Positions 10,780 to 23,013 of a stretch of DNA of 64,000 bases are shown in pieces. A model generated the notes under the pieces. The model was not told the origin of the DNA. It did not search any database and saw nothing but the letters and a program-made list of their open reading frames with translations. A program made the translations under genes and the position numbers. Every line of letters starts with the position of its first letter. Position 1 is the first letter of the stretch. Source of the stretch: Phialemonium atrogriseum (Eukaryota > Ascomycota > Sordariomycetes > Cephalothecales > Cephalothecaceae); assembly GCF_030411735.1 (NCBI RefSeq), contig NW_026848140.1, positions 744,001 to 808,000 on the forward strand. Direction: 5' to 3'.

Positions 10780-11463
10780 CTTTGCTGTTTGGTTGCGAAG
10801 ATCAATCGATACATGTATTGAACTGTCGATAGATGCTCTCGCGTCAGAATCCTAGCACTCCATCAAAACCTTCCCCTCCGAAAAAAAAAAGTCCAACCTA
10901 GCCGGAGGCTCTTATCTTATCGGAGTGCTCCGGACGCTATACCTAGATGGGCAATATTCACACCCCTGGTTTTCACTGGTTTTCCCACCACACGCCACAG
11001 GTGAATTTCTGCCCATCCGCGCATCGGCATTGCTCACTAATTTCCGTCGCCTCGAAAATCGCAAACCACGGCAAACACGAAAAGCAACGCGACGAAAGGA
11101 AGAGGCTCATGTTGCATGTCATGGCCGCACAGTAGCCACTCATAACCCATTTGGTGATGATGTGACACCTGCACATTTCCTGACTTTCACTGATTTCTCC
11201 TCCACCAACCCCGAGCCAGCGCGGCTGCAAATATTCCAAATCTCGTACAAGAGGTAAGGTCCCTCTCTCCCCGCCCATGCTGAGGTAAATCCTAGACGGA
11301 CCTCTAGCCTGGCCTGCATTGCCTTCCCAGCCAAACCTTGGGGAGAAGCTTTTCTACGTGTCTGCCCCAGCTGGTGGTATTTAAGCTCACTCGTCCGTTA
11401 AGCAGGTCCTCCCAGCGCGATCCCCATTCCCTAGAATTCCCCATTCCTCCCCATCATATCACC
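10780..11463. promoter_or_regulatory. divergent upstream region of IMP4 and NAM7
   Basis: These 684 bp separate two divergent RNA-metabolism genes and must contain both promoters. The right part is pyrimidine-rich and leads into the NAM7 leader. Open frames here are short and unconvincing. Confidence 0.5.
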
Positions 11464-14400
11464 ATGGAGGGCGCCTTTACCCACCTGGGGAACCACCTCA
11501 TTTCCGATTCGGCTGCCGCTATCAAGGCCGGTGGTTCTGATGAGCTGTCCACTATCGATCCCGACGAGAGTCTGCTCTACGGCGCGTACGGCGGCCGTGG
11601 AGCACGCGGCGGGCTGGGAAACGCCAGACGGCGCCAGGACGACGAGGACAATGAGACGGAGGTCTTCGACGACGACGATGAGGAGAGCCTGGCCAGTGTG
11701 CCAGTTGATGGCATGAAAGACTTGAAGCTGAATGCCCCGGAAGAGGACAAAGAGCTGCCCGCTCATGCCTGCGCGTAAGTGGACACCCTCACAAGCTTAC
11801 GGTATAGGACTGCACGTCTAACATACTCTCAAGATACTGTGGCATCCACTCCCCCGGCTGTGTTGTCAAGTGTCTTTCTTGCAGCAAGTGGTTCTGCAGC
11901 GCCCGAGGAAACTCGACCTCATCGCACATCGTCAATCACCTCGTCAGAGCTCGACACAAGGAAGTCCAGCTTCACCCTCAGTCTGCCCTTGGAGACACGG
12001 TCCTCGAATGTTACAATTGCGGTACCAAGAATGTCTTCCTCCTTGGGTTCATCCCTGCCAAGTCCGACACGGTTGTTGTACTCCTGTGCCGCCAGCCCTG
12101 CGCTGCGAACACCTCGTCCAAGGACATGAGCTGGGATATCTCGAGATGGCAGCCACTGATTGAGGACCGATCATTCCTCCCCTGGCTTGTTGCCACCCCC
12201 ACCGATACTGAGCAGCTTCGTGCTCGACACCTGAACCCCCCTCTGATTGCCAGACTCGAGGAGACCTGGAAGGAGGTTCCAGGCGCCACCGTTTCGGATC
12301 TAGAGAAGGGCGGTGGCATTGATGACGACCCCCACCCTGTTCTCCTCAAATACGATGACCCATACCACTACCAGAACATTTTTGGCCCTCTCGTGAAGAT
12401 GGAATCGGATTATGATAAGAAGCTCAAAGAAGCTCAGTCGGAGGACGGATTGCAGGTCCGCTGGGACTACGGACTGAACAACAAGCACTTGGCCAGCTTT
12501 ATACTCCCTAAGATCGAGTCTGGCGACGTCAAGCTGGCTGTGGGCGACGAGATGCGGCTCAAGTATAAGGGAGAGCTCCGCCCTCCCTGGGAAGGCGTGG
12601 GCTACGTTATCAAGATCCCCAATAACCAGTCCGACGAGGTGACGCTCGAGTTGCGCAAGTCCGGCAACGACAAGTCCATCCCGACCGAATGCACGCACAA
12701 CTTCTCGGCCGATTACGTCTGGAAGGCCACCTCTTACGATCGTATGCAGCTGGCGATGAAGACCTTTGCGGTCGATGAGATGAGCGTATCGGGCTACATC
12801 TTCCACAAGCTCCTCGGCCACGAAGTTGCTGTTGCGCCCATGAAGCCACAGCTCCCCAAGCAGTTCACTGCCCCCGGCCTGCCCGCGCTGAACAGCAGCC
12901 AGATCACGGCCATCAAGACGGTCCTGTCCACGCCCCTCAGCCTGATCCAGGGCCCGCCAGGAACGGGAAAGACGGTCACTTCGGCAACCATCATCTACCA
13001 CTTGGCCAAGACTAGCCCGGTCCTCGTCTGTGCCCCGTCTAATGTCGCTGTCGACCAACTTTGCGAGCGCATTCACCACACCGGTCTGAAGGTCGTCCGC
13101 CTAACGGCCAAGTCTCGGGAGGATGTCGAGTCCTCCGTCAGCTTCCTCGCCCTGCACGAGCAAGTCCGGATGTACGACAGTAACGTGGAGTTGACCAAGC
13201 TCACCCAGCTGAAGAGCGAGCTCAACGAGTTGTCCAGCCAAGACGAGAAGAAGTTCAAGCAGCTTACCCGAGCTGCGGAGCGCGAAATCCTCAGCTCCGC
13301 CAACGTCGTCTGCTGTACCTGTGTGGGTGCTGGAGACCCTCGTCTGTCCAAGATGAAGTTCAGAAATGTCTTGATCGACGAGTCTACCCAGTCGGCCGAG
13401 CCGGAATGCATGATCCCTCTCGTCCTGGGGTGCAAGCAGGTGGTTCTCGTTGGCGATCACAAGCAGCTGGGGCCCGTCATCATGAACAAGAAAGCCGCCA
13501 AGGCCGGCCTCAACCAATCTCTGTTTGAACGGCTGGTGAAGCTGGGCCTCACGCCCATCCGCCTGAACGTGCAGTACCGAATGCACCCGTGCCTCTCCGA
13601 GTTCCCTTCCAACATGTTCTACGAGGGATCGCTGCAGAACGGCGTCACCATCCACGAGCGGCTCCGTCGAGACGTGGACTTCCCCTGGCCGGTTGCCGAC
13701 ATGCCCATGATGTTCTGGTCGAATCTTGGCAATGAGGAGATCTCGGCATCCGGCACCTCGTATCTCAACCGTACGGAAGCATCCAACGTCGAGAAGATTG
13801 TCACCCGTTTCTTCAAGGCCGGCGTCAAGCCGGCTGATATCGGCGTCATCACTCCATACGAGGGCCAGCGAAGCTACATTGTTAGTACCATGCAGAACAC
13901 GGGCACCTTCAAGAAGGAGTTCTACAAGGAAGTCGAGGTGGCCTCGGTCGACGCGTTCCAGGGCCGAGAGAAGGACTTCATCGTCCTTTCCTGCGTCCGA
14001 TCCAACGAAAACCAGGGCATTGGTTTCTTGTCCGACCCGCGCCGTCTCAACGTCGCCCTGACTCGTGCCAAGTACGGACTCGTTATCATCGGAAATCCCA
14101 AGGTCCTGTCTAAGCACGAGCTCTGGCATCATCTCCTCGTCCATTTCAAGGACCGGAAGTGCCTCGTCGAGGGACCCCTTACCAACCTTCAGCTCTCGCT
14201 CCTTCAATTCGGCCGCCCGAAGATAAACTACCGTCCCCAGCGCTCCACAGCAGTGCAGCCGCAGTACCCCTCTGCGGGCTATTCGAACGGCCGTTACGGC
14301 GGCAGCAGCGGCATGAATGGGTCGATCCGAGACTACGATACGGGATCGATGATGTCGTACATTCCGGACGACGTCTCGTCCATCCACAGCTCCGCACTCG

Positions 14401-14813
14401 GTGGTGCTGGCCTGAGCTCTGCCTACCCTCACATGTTCTCAAACTTCAATCCGGACCAGTGGCCCGGCCTGCCCGGCGTGCATCCCACTGGCCGTTCGGG
14501 CACCAAGAGCCGGGGTCGTGCCACCGAGAGCGTCGCCGGCGAGAGTGTCGCCAACAGCGAGTTCACCGAAGCCAGCAACAGCGTGATCGGCGGAAAGGGT
14601 GTCGGACAGGGAGGAGCGAGCCTGGGCGCCAGCTTGGTTGAGACGCTTGGGTCGGCTCGGCCGGCATCATACAGCCAGAGTGATCGTCTCAAGCAGTACG
14701 TCGAGAGCAGTGGCCGGATGGGACAGGGGAACGGATACGGTCGCCGCTATGACGACGACGAGAAGAGCGTCAGCACTGCGTTTGCTAGCCAAATTGGTTC
14801 TGGCTATGATTGA
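11464..14813 (+). CDS. NAM7: ATP-dependent RNA helicase Upf1 (nonsense-mediated decay)
   Basis: Upf1 is the superfamily 1 helicase that triggers decay of mRNAs with premature stops. Two exons (11464-11774, 11834-14813) join as GC|A to give 1096 aa. An acidic N-terminal segment precedes the Cys/His-rich zinc domain at about 101-200 (HACAYCGIHSPGC, CLSCSKWFC, LECYNCGTKN), which binds Upf2; the intron falls inside its first motif. Helicase motifs follow: GPPGTGKT at 477-484, DESTQ at 619, GDHKQLGP, QYRMHP, VDAFQGREKDFIVLS and TRAKYG. A tail of about 200 residues rich in Gly and Ser, with GRYGGSSGMNG, ends the protein. ATG 11464 has an ACCATGG context. A 443-aa antisense frame here is a composition artefact. 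Confidence 0.97.
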
Positions 14814-16235
14814 GGTGGGGGCGGGAATTGCAAGGACCATCATCGGTTGAAACCTCTTTCACGACGAGTCCTGCGACAACATCTTTTGGCATCGTGAAGC
14901 GCGAAAGCCTTTTGCCCCCGCCCCTATCGAGCTGGTCGAGTACCGCACTGAGGCCATCCAAGCCGCCATGCTTGGGACTAAACCTCTCAGGACAGCTGCC
15001 AGTGCCTTGTAGCGGAATGCCTCCTCCCCCTCTCTAGCCGGACCCAGGCCAGCCACACGTCCAACCCCCGTCAGCAGATCCTGTCTGATCTGGAAAAAAT
15101 AAGTCCGCCATCAGGTGGTATGGGCTGTCATTCGACACATGCCTGACAGGCCTGAGCAGGGGCACAGCCGATCTTGCGACAGATTATGGAGTTTTGTTAA
15201 AGTTGGGAGCACGAGCACGGGAGAGAGGGAAAGCGGGGGAGTGAGAGATGGGGGGAGAGAGGAAGAGACGTGGAATGGCGTGGAGTAATGCCTACAGATT
15301 GCTCACGCTCGTGCCCACGTCGTGGAAGGAAAGGTCGTAGTCACTACGGCCTCTTACTGGTCAGGCCATCTGGAGATGCGTCTTCCAACAGAGGCTGCGG
15401 GAGGATTAGTGGTCGAGAGGGAACAGCGCACAGCACACTCTTTTCTAGCCTACCTCTTGGCTTTTGGCTTTTGCCTTTTTTGTCTTCTCCGACCCGTAGG
15501 GTGACCTGGTTAGATGCCTGCCCGTTCTGGGGCTCGTTTCTAGCCAGGACACCAACAGAAAAGTCACTCTTTATTAGGTAGAAACCGATCGATGCGTCAT
15601 GGTCGAAATAGATATACATTCGTTACAATTCGCTTCCGCAGAGTGCGACCTGCAGCTTTGGTGTTTTCCGAGTCAAAACATAAACAGATGTCTCCCTTGC
15701 TGTCTTCACACACGGATGAAACTAAAGGGCGTGGTCGTCGTTGAGCAGCAACAAATGGTCATCTCGGATTGCCTGCTTCAACTCGCAGATCTCCAGGAAG
15801 CTACCTACCTAGCTAACCCTTGCTTGGTAGCTGACCCCCTTTCCCGGTTCTCTCATTGGCCAATGGAAAGAGATCACCAACCCTGGCCCTGCGGTGCGAC
15901 GTTCGTGACAGTGAAACAGACAGGGTCCTCGTTCTTAAGACAGTGCGGGGCTCTTGGGCGGTGGTAGGTTTTGCTGAGTGGTTTGAAAAGGGTTTCCTCT
16001 GAAGCCTTGGTTTGTTGCTGCCACCTACCTGCATTGTTGATACCTTCTTCCGCCTGTAGGTGACGTCCTCCCCCTAGATATCCAACCTTGTTCCCACCTG
16101 GAAGTGAAATTCCCGAGTTTTGGTCTCTCATATCGCCGTCTAGGTCTGCCCGGACAGTGTCAATAACAATTGCCAAGCTTCTCTTACCCCAACGTCATAC
16201 ATATCAAGGTCCAGAGCCAGTCTGTCAGCCCCGCC
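14814..16235. other. intergenic, no gene supported
   Basis: This is the NAM7 3' flank followed by the PRXL2-like upstream region. Open frames of up to about 120 codons give no recognisable product and have no splice-linked partner. Confidence 0.5.
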
Positions 16236-17542
16236 ATGGTCATATCATCGGATCCGCCAGCGGGCACGGCGTTGGAGCTAGGAGAGGAGGGAAAGGCCCT
16301 CCCGCACGACTCTTGGCTGACAAACGACGCGACTGCGACGGAAGGAGATACGGATGGGTCCAAGCCCGCTCCGCCCCTACAACTACCAGCCCAGGATACA
16401 ACTAGTGCAGCCCCCGCCGTCGCCCAGGGCACTCCTCCCACAGCACCGCCGCAGAAGACGGGGAAGGCAGACAAGGCGGCCAGGGATGATGGCGTCAGCC
16501 CGATCGACTTCGACGGCTCTGTCGACAGCAATAACGAGCTGCCGTCGGCAGCGACGCTGCGCAAGATCGAGAACTACGTCGTGCTAGACCGAGATGGGAA
16601 ATCGCATCCGTTCAAGAGCCTGTACACGGGGAGGCACGTGGCGAGGCGCGTCCTGATCATCTTTGTACGGCACTTCTTCTGCGGTGTAAGTCCAAACCCC
16701 CTTCCAAACAAGCCACAACACCCACCCACATCCACCAACTATCCACATACCATACCATGATTGCGCCGTAAGCCAGCATGCGTTCGCCAAAGCGAAATAG
16801 ACCGGGGCAAAGGGGGCCAAAAACAGCCAGCTAACCCACCCAACCCCCGCCGCAGAACTGCCAAGAATACCTCCGCGCCCTCTCCGCCTCCATCACTCCG
16901 ACGACCCTCCTCCAGCTGCCCGTGAGCACCTCCGTCGCGGTGATCGGCTGCGGCGACCCGGGCCTGATCGACATGTACGCCTCGGCGACGGGGACCGCCT
17001 TCCCCGTGTACGCCGACCCCGAGCGCCGCCTGTACGCCGACCTCGGCATGGTGCGCACCCTCGCCCTCGGCTCGCGGCCCGCATACATGCGCGGCAAGAG
17101 CCTGCTCCGCAGCTCCCTCGAGTCCGTGGCCCAGGGGCTCAGGCAGATCCGCACGGGCCTCGTCGGCCGCGCCGGCGACCAGAGGCAGATTGGCGGGGAG
17201 TTCCTGTTCGAGCCTGCGGCGGGGCTGTTGACGTCGCCGCCGGAGGGAGGGGAGGTGGGGGAGACGTGTCCCGTCGAGGAGAAGAGGGTCACGTGGTGTC
17301 ACCGGATGAAGACGACGCGCGACCACGCTGAGGTGCCTGAGCTGATGGAGGTGCTGGGCCTTGATAGCCCCGACGACGGCCAGGGTGGGGTGCCGCCGCC
17401 GGAGGGCCCCGCTGGGGAGGACGCGAGGCGCTGGTCTAAAGTGCTTGAGGAGCGAAAGGGCACGGGGGTGAGTATGGCGGGCCAGATGGCTGCGCTGAAG
17501 GCCGAGGCTGGCGTCGTGGCGCCGGCGCCGGCGGCGCTGTAG
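16236..17542 (+). CDS. AhpC/TSA_2 family (PRXL2-like) thioredoxin-fold protein
   Basis: Exons 16236-16685 and 16856-17542 join in phase 0 to 378 aa. Residues about 110-290 match the peroxiredoxin-like 2 family: NYVVLDRDGKSHPF, then RHFFCGNCQEYLRAL, VAVIGCGDPGLIDMY, FPVYADPERRLYADLGM and the GGEFLFEP region. The CxxC pair C149/C152 is the likely redox centre, and the intron falls between its two middle residues. The N-terminal 100 residues are low-complexity (Ala/Pro/Thr) and probably disordered. The start has the context ccgccATGg; an upstream open stretch has no ATG. The substrate is unknown. Other thioredoxin-fold proteins are possible, but the combination of motifs favours PF13911. Confidence 0.82.
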
Positions 17543-18022
17543 TTGGTCTGGGGCTTGGGGGGAAGAATCTAGGGGTGCTTGGAAATTGGCGTGTTGCGGT
17601 CGGGGCCAGGTGAGAGGAGGGCGTTGGGGTCTGTTTTATTTAGTGCATTGTGATAGCGAGACTCATTGCTCTTCTTCCAAGCGTGTTTCCTTGCATCGTT
17701 CGTTATCCTCGAGTTCGTTATGATCCTTACGATGGCTGATGTATTTCTCTATCGGCCAACATCGCTGTGTCAAATGCTCGATTATCCACCTCAGGTCGAA
17801 TACGACACGAGGAAAGGCTGCATCTACGAGCTTCAAACCCGAGGATACATCCGGTCAAATTCGGTGCCATTGAACCGGCTACTGCAGTACAGTGTTACCT
17901 TGGGGGCTTGGAAGGCCCCTAGAGCCAATTGATGCTCCGAATACAACACCTCAACTACTCGCTACCTGCGCCATATTCCATAACGTATGTACATACCGAG
18001 ACCACCTCTGGCACCCGATAAC
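17543..18022. other. convergent 3' region
   Basis: These are the 3' flanks of the PRXL2-like gene and the esterase gene. I see no supported gene. Confidence 0.55.
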
Positions 18023-19394
18023 CTAAGCCTTTGCTGACTTCTCCAGCAACCCCTTAACGAAGGCAGCTTGCCTCTCGTAAAACTCCTTCGTCTGCGGCAG
18101 AGTAACCAGGAAACTAGGGAAGACGTGCGGCAGCCCCTTGTAGGTGTACAGCGTGACGTCGTTGCCGGCCGCCTTGAGAGCCTCCGCGTAGGCAATCCCT
18201 TCATCCCGCAGGGGATCGAGGCCGGCGACTTGGACCACTGCGAGATCAGGGGGTTAGCTGGAACGACACCTAGAAGCGGAGGGAAGTGATAGCAAGCGCC
18301 AAGCTTACAGGCAGGTGGCAGGCCGCTCAGGTCCTTAGCCAGCAGGGGCGAGTGGTAGGGGTCCGGGCTCGGCTTCGGCTCGTAGACGTCCCAGAAGAAC
18401 TCCATCTTCAAGATGCCTACCACGGGGGCGTTGTAGTTCTGCTGGTAGCTGCCGAGCTCGTACTTGTCCTTGACGCTGTCAAAGAACTTTGGGTGACAGC
18501 TGACGGGGAAGCTGAGGATCTGCCCGATGACGCCCGTCACGCCCTCGTCTCTGGCTTTGAGCGCGAGCACCGCAGCCTGCGTTGCGGGGCAAACATATCG
18601 AGGTTAGTCAAAAGGGGGCGAGTTTTCTCACGGTCTCTCAGACTAACCATATTGCCTCCCGCGCTCCCACCAGCCAGGATAATCCTCTCCGGATCAACGC
18701 CGAGTGAGGATGCGTTTGCTTTGCACTATTGTGCATCGTCAGCTCCCAGTCCACAATGTAAGAATTCTATTCCCCATTGCTAGGGTTTCCTACCCATTTC
18801 AACACGTCAAAGCTGTCATTAATAGGTGTCGGGAACGGGTACTCCGGCGCTCTATCACGCATGATCAGCTTCCCCGGCCACTCCCAGACAGGCATCCCCT
18901 AGTCTCGGTCGACCAAAGTAGACTCACAGCCGGTAATCGACGCTGACGACCACCACCCCCGACTTCCCCGCCAGCATCAAGTTCTCCGCCTCCTCAGTGA
19001 CGTGCGACCCGATAGCCCAACCGCCACCATGCGTCTTCAGCACCAGCGCGGCACCACCACCACCACCACCACCGCTCCTCCTGTACACCTTGATCTCGAC
19101 CTCGGCGCCGTCCCGGACCGGCACCCGGCGCACCTCGGTGACGACGTCGCGGCCCTCCTCGGGGCAGCCCTCGGGCAGGGGTCCCGGGGCGAGCCACGCC
19201 TGCCGGAAGGGCGCCCACTCGCTAAAGGCCCACAGGCCGGCCATGGCGTCCTCGACCGCGGGCAGCATCGTGGCGAACTCCGGGTCGATCTCCGAGAGGT
19301 GCCCGTTCTTGGGGAGCGGCTTGAAGGCTGGGTCGAGGGCCATGTACTCGGGTTGGGCCTTGAGGGCGAACTCACTCTTCTTGGTTGCCGCCAT
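18023..19394 (-). CDS. alpha/beta hydrolase, hormone-sensitive-lipase family esterase
   Basis: This would hydrolyse carboxyl esters or related acyl compounds; the substrate cannot be read from sequence. Five minus-strand exons (19394-18928, 18851-18794, 18725-18648, 18576-18309, 18237-18023) give 361 aa. HSL-family features are HGGG at 122-125 (oxyanion hole), VVSVDYRLAPEYPFP, the nucleophile elbow GGSAGG with S196, the acid in GLDPLRDEG and the catalytic His in GLPHVFPSF. The elbow is usually GDSAGG, so the Gly before Ser is a variant. A (CCA)n microsatellite encodes seven Gly at about 108-114. The start at 19394 has the context CCACCATGG; an in-frame ATG 60 bp upstream is less likely. No signal peptide is seen. 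Confidence 0.88.
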
Positions 19395-19843
19395 GGTGGA
19401 GGGAGTGACGATGGTGTTCTGTATATCCGGGAGGGTGTTTTTGGAGGGGGTCAAGGTAACGCTGGTTATCTTTCGGGGGAGCCGGCAAGGTTTAACAGGA
19501 CAGGGCGTATGGAGTAAATAAACAGGGAAGGTCCAAAGCTAGAAGGAGCAGTGAAGAAGATATATACTTCCCCTGCAATGGGATTTTAGCACTAGGTACC
19601 TCGGAAGGCATTTTGCCACGACCGGCTATCTATAGATATCGGATGAGGACCTGGTCGCAGGACCGCCAAGTCACCTTGGCGGGATCCGTAAGGTCCGGCA
19701 AATGAACTCCGGACCCCGCATCATGCCACCACCCTCCGGCTAGGCAGCTCCGATAAGGTTGGGTCCTGACTAGAATCAGATGGAAATCGCAGAATAATGA
19801 TTTCAAGGGAATTACAGTAGAGCCCGGATATGACCCCCAAGTT
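19395..19843. other. intergenic between esterase and MYND genes
   Basis: This holds the esterase promoter and the MYND gene 3' flank. No additional gene is supported. Confidence 0.55.
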
Positions 19844-20554
19844 TCACTTCCATATGTCATTGAGAGCTTTGAAAATCTTACAGTCCCCCTTATGGCCGCC
19901 GGCATTCCAGTCCTCAACTTGACAGTCCTAACAAAACAAGGTCAGCACATCACCACCCCCCTCACGACACCTCACCACATAGATAGAGAAACTCACCTTA
20001 GAACAATACCTCACCTCCCCACACCCCGTACACCTCCTCAGCACCACCTTCCCTCCCTCCCCTCCCCCCTCCCCCTCCCCACCACACCTCCCACACCTCT
20101 CCCCCGCATCCCCCGCCCTCATCCTTCCCGCAACATCCACCACCCTCTCCAACGGGCCCGGCACAGCCCCAACCACGTCCTCCGCCCCGGCCGGCACGCG
20201 CACAAACCCCCTACCACCACCCCCTTCCGCCGCGGGCGGCGTCCGCTCGGCCATGGGTACGACGGCCGTCGCCCCCCTGCGGAGGCCCCTGGCGCGCAGG
20301 TCGAGGCCCCTCGCCTCCGGGGGCGCCGACTCGGGCAGGCGCCCGTGGCCGTGGCCGTGGCCGTCGAAGACGAGGGCGAAGGGCGCGCCCGAGCGGTCCG
20401 CCAGGACGAGGGTGGGCTTGGTGATTGTCATGTCGTGGGTGATTTGGCCGAGGAGGTACCAGGGTTGGGTTGGGGTGGGGGAGGAGGGGGAGGGCTCCGG
20501 GCAGTCGGCGAAGGTGGGGAAGATGGTTGTGTCGGCGAGGTCGGGGGGCGCCAT
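19844..20554 (-). CDS. MYND zinc-finger protein
   Basis: Minus-strand exons 20554-19997 and 19927-19844 join in phase 0 to 213 aa. The C-terminus is a MYND finger: CGRCGG, CTGCGEVRYCSK at the exon end, then DCQVEDWNAGGHKGDCK after the intron. MYND fingers usually bind Pro-rich partner peptides. The first about 130 residues hold no domain I recognise and include GHGHGHG, encoded by a GTGGCC-type microsatellite at about 20344-20368. A Gly/Glu-rich stretch sits inside the finger between the first and second Cys pairs, longer than usual. The intron is 69 nt. Function is unknown. Very high GC in exon 1 generates many shadow frames. Confidence 0.8.
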
Positions 20555-21415
20555 TGAGGGCCCGGGTTGGATCGCCGGTTGTTGATGGGCTGAGGCTTGA
20601 TAATAATAATATAATTGACTCGGGACCGGACGAACAAGTCGGGTCGTGGTTGGGTAGATGTGATTTTGGATCCAATCAGTTGGGCCGGTTCGTGATCATC
20701 CCCGGGAAATTCAGCCGAAGGTGGGATACAAAGTCTGGACGAGATGCGATCCGAGCCTTGCCGAGAATGAAGGCCAAGAAATAAAACCTGCTGTGCGTTA
20801 TTATCGCCTTACAGTTCCAATCAATGCTTTCTAGTCGCGTATTAAGACAATATCAACCTTCGAAACAGGTAAACAGGAGGAGTTTATGGGAAGAGAAAGG
20901 AAAAGGACGTCTGAAACGCCCAGTGCAACGCAATGCTCTAGCCAGCTAGAGCCGACATCTCCACTAGAGAAGCTCCTACCAGCGTGAGATGAAACAGTTG
21001 ACTCCGCGGGAGAAAACGCACGCCAACGAAGGAGCATGGAAAGATAGAAATGCGTTTCTACATTAGTACTAAAGTATGTTCCTCTGCTCCCCTGTTGGTA
21101 TGTTGCGAATGGAGGAAATAAGCTACATGGCAAAAAAAGAGCGAACAGGTTGCCCCTGCCCCTGGCAGGAAATGGAAACAATTGACCGCGAGGTGAGCAT
21201 CATCCTCCCCAAAGACACGTATTCATCCATCCACCGTGAACGCCAGTTTGCCCTGCAAGGACAGAGCCAGGTGAAAGGGGGAAAAGAAGACCGACAAAGA
21301 AAAAGGGAAATGGTAAAACCATAATGCAGGTTTGGTTGTGGCAGTCCTTGCCACAGCGGTTCTATATATAACGGAATCCAGACCAATGATGGGTAGTTGA
21401 ACTTCAAGGTGCACG
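20555..21415. other. intergenic, no gene supported
   Basis: This is the upstream side of the MYND gene and the 3' flank of the mannanase gene. I see only short, unsupported open frames. Confidence 0.5.
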
Positions 21416-23013
21416 TCATACCCCGGTGCTCATCCAGCCAAACGTACCCACTGCCGCGCCTAGGACTATGAAGGTGAGAATTCCGGCGCCAGCTCTGTCG
21501 CCGGTTGCGATTGGCCTGGACTTCTTGTTGAAATCATCTCCGTGGCTGCCGGCATTTGGATCGCCTCGACTGCTTCCGCCTGTCGAGTTCGTGACCGGGG
21601 CCCTGGCAGAGCCGACGAGAAGGGACGACACTGCACCCAATACATTCATCTGCTGGCCGGCGCCTTGAGTTCCGTCATACGTCTTTGTGGACCATTTGAA
21701 CCCGCAAACCCGGCCCGTGGTTCCGCCGGTGCATTGCGAAATAGCTGCCGCTGCCGACGTTTGAAGGACGGTCGAAATCTTCTCCTTGGTGAAGGGCGCA
21801 ATCTGAGTCGTCGTGGACATCCAGCGATGAAGGTAGCCCTTGAAGCTCAGCATATCGGTGGTGCAAGTCATGTGCTTCTCGCAGGAGATCTCGTAGGCAA
21901 TGCCGTCTGGGAAGAAGGTATTGATGGTGTTGTCAAGCAGACCCGTAACTCTCTCCTTCCACGTCTCACTGCCGTCGGTCTGTCCGGGGATAGTTAGTCA
22001 TGAGAAAGCTCGTATAGGGCAAAGGTAACCGAGGGGAGAGGAAGGGCGAGAGCGTACATAATTATACATGTACGCGGCTCCAAGCAGGTAGATGGCAGCG
22101 TTGTAAGAGAACTGCGCCTTGTTGATATCCGTGCAGTTGTGCTCGACGTGGGCGCCGTCATAGATCTGGTAATCGGCGTTCATCAAGCCAACGCCCCTGA
22201 CCCAATCCCACGTCTTCTCAGCCCAGTCCGCATAGGTCTGGTTGTCGGTATACCGAGCAAGTCTGGCACCCAGGTTGAAGAAACATCCGTTGGCGATGCC
22301 TTTCACGAGTCAGCTACAACAACAGGCCTTCTCCGGGCAGATATCGCAGCCAACTCACTGTTCTTATAATTGTACCCGTTGTTGGACAGAGGAATCTGCC
22401 ACCGCAGACCACCATTGCAAGTATCGTCGTGCCTATCAGGGTTCGCCTGGGTGTTAAACACGGCCTGGGCTAACGCCAGCCACTGCGGTTGGTCGTCGGG
22501 AGGGTTGGGGAAGTTGTTTTCTGCGGCGAGCATAGCAGACATGCCCCAGAAGCCCTGATCATCGTTTCCCAGAGACGCGGTAACGTTTGGCGGCATGTAA
22601 TCGTCGTTGGGACCGACTTGGAACAGCATTCCTTGCGTCGTGAGAGCATTGTAGGTGTCGTCGCCCGTCATGTGGTAATAATCTATCATGGCACCCCACA
22701 TCGCCCCTGCTTCCCACCAGTAGTAGTCGCCAGCAGGTGGCGGCCCTGGCAAGATTCCTGGTGTTTGTCCTGGCTCGTTTCCGTGGTAATACGCCATGAG
22801 GTCGGCCGCGAGCTGCTTCGATGTCTGTTTGATCTCGGCTGTTGGTCTCGGGTTAGCCGGGGTGATCGATGGGTGAGTTGTCGTAGGAATGAGACAGGTT
22901 TCCATCGGCAAACGGAGTTAAACCATACCATCACTGCCGATGCTGTATGCGGCATTTACAAGCCCACTGCCGACCAGGACAGCGGCTGCTACACGAGTTA
23001 CTGGCGATTTCAT
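21416..23013 (-). CDS. DCW1: GH76 endo-alpha-1,6-mannanase, Dfg5/Dcw1 type, GPI-anchored
   Basis: Dfg5/Dcw1 proteins act at the cell surface and help transfer GPI proteins to wall glucan. Minus-strand exons 23013-22929, 22838-22359, 22299-22058 and 21979-21416 join to 456 aa, the family's usual length. An N-terminal signal peptide (cleavage near NAA at about residue 22) is followed by a GH76 domain with WWEAGAMWGAMIDYY and the catalytic pair D121-D122 in LGNDDQGFW. YKNSIANGCFFNLGARLARY crosses intron 2 cleanly. A Ser/Gly-rich region and the hydrophobic end AGILTFIVLGAAVGTFGW form a GPI-attachment signal. The symbol is by family; I cannot tell DCW1 from DFG5 orthology. Confidence 0.92.

Noticed and set aside
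12300..14432. Long minus-strand open frames (259 and 443 codons) opposite NAM7
   Set aside because: They mirror third-position GC bias of the NAM7 exon; translations lack motifs and the plus strand encodes a complete Upf1.
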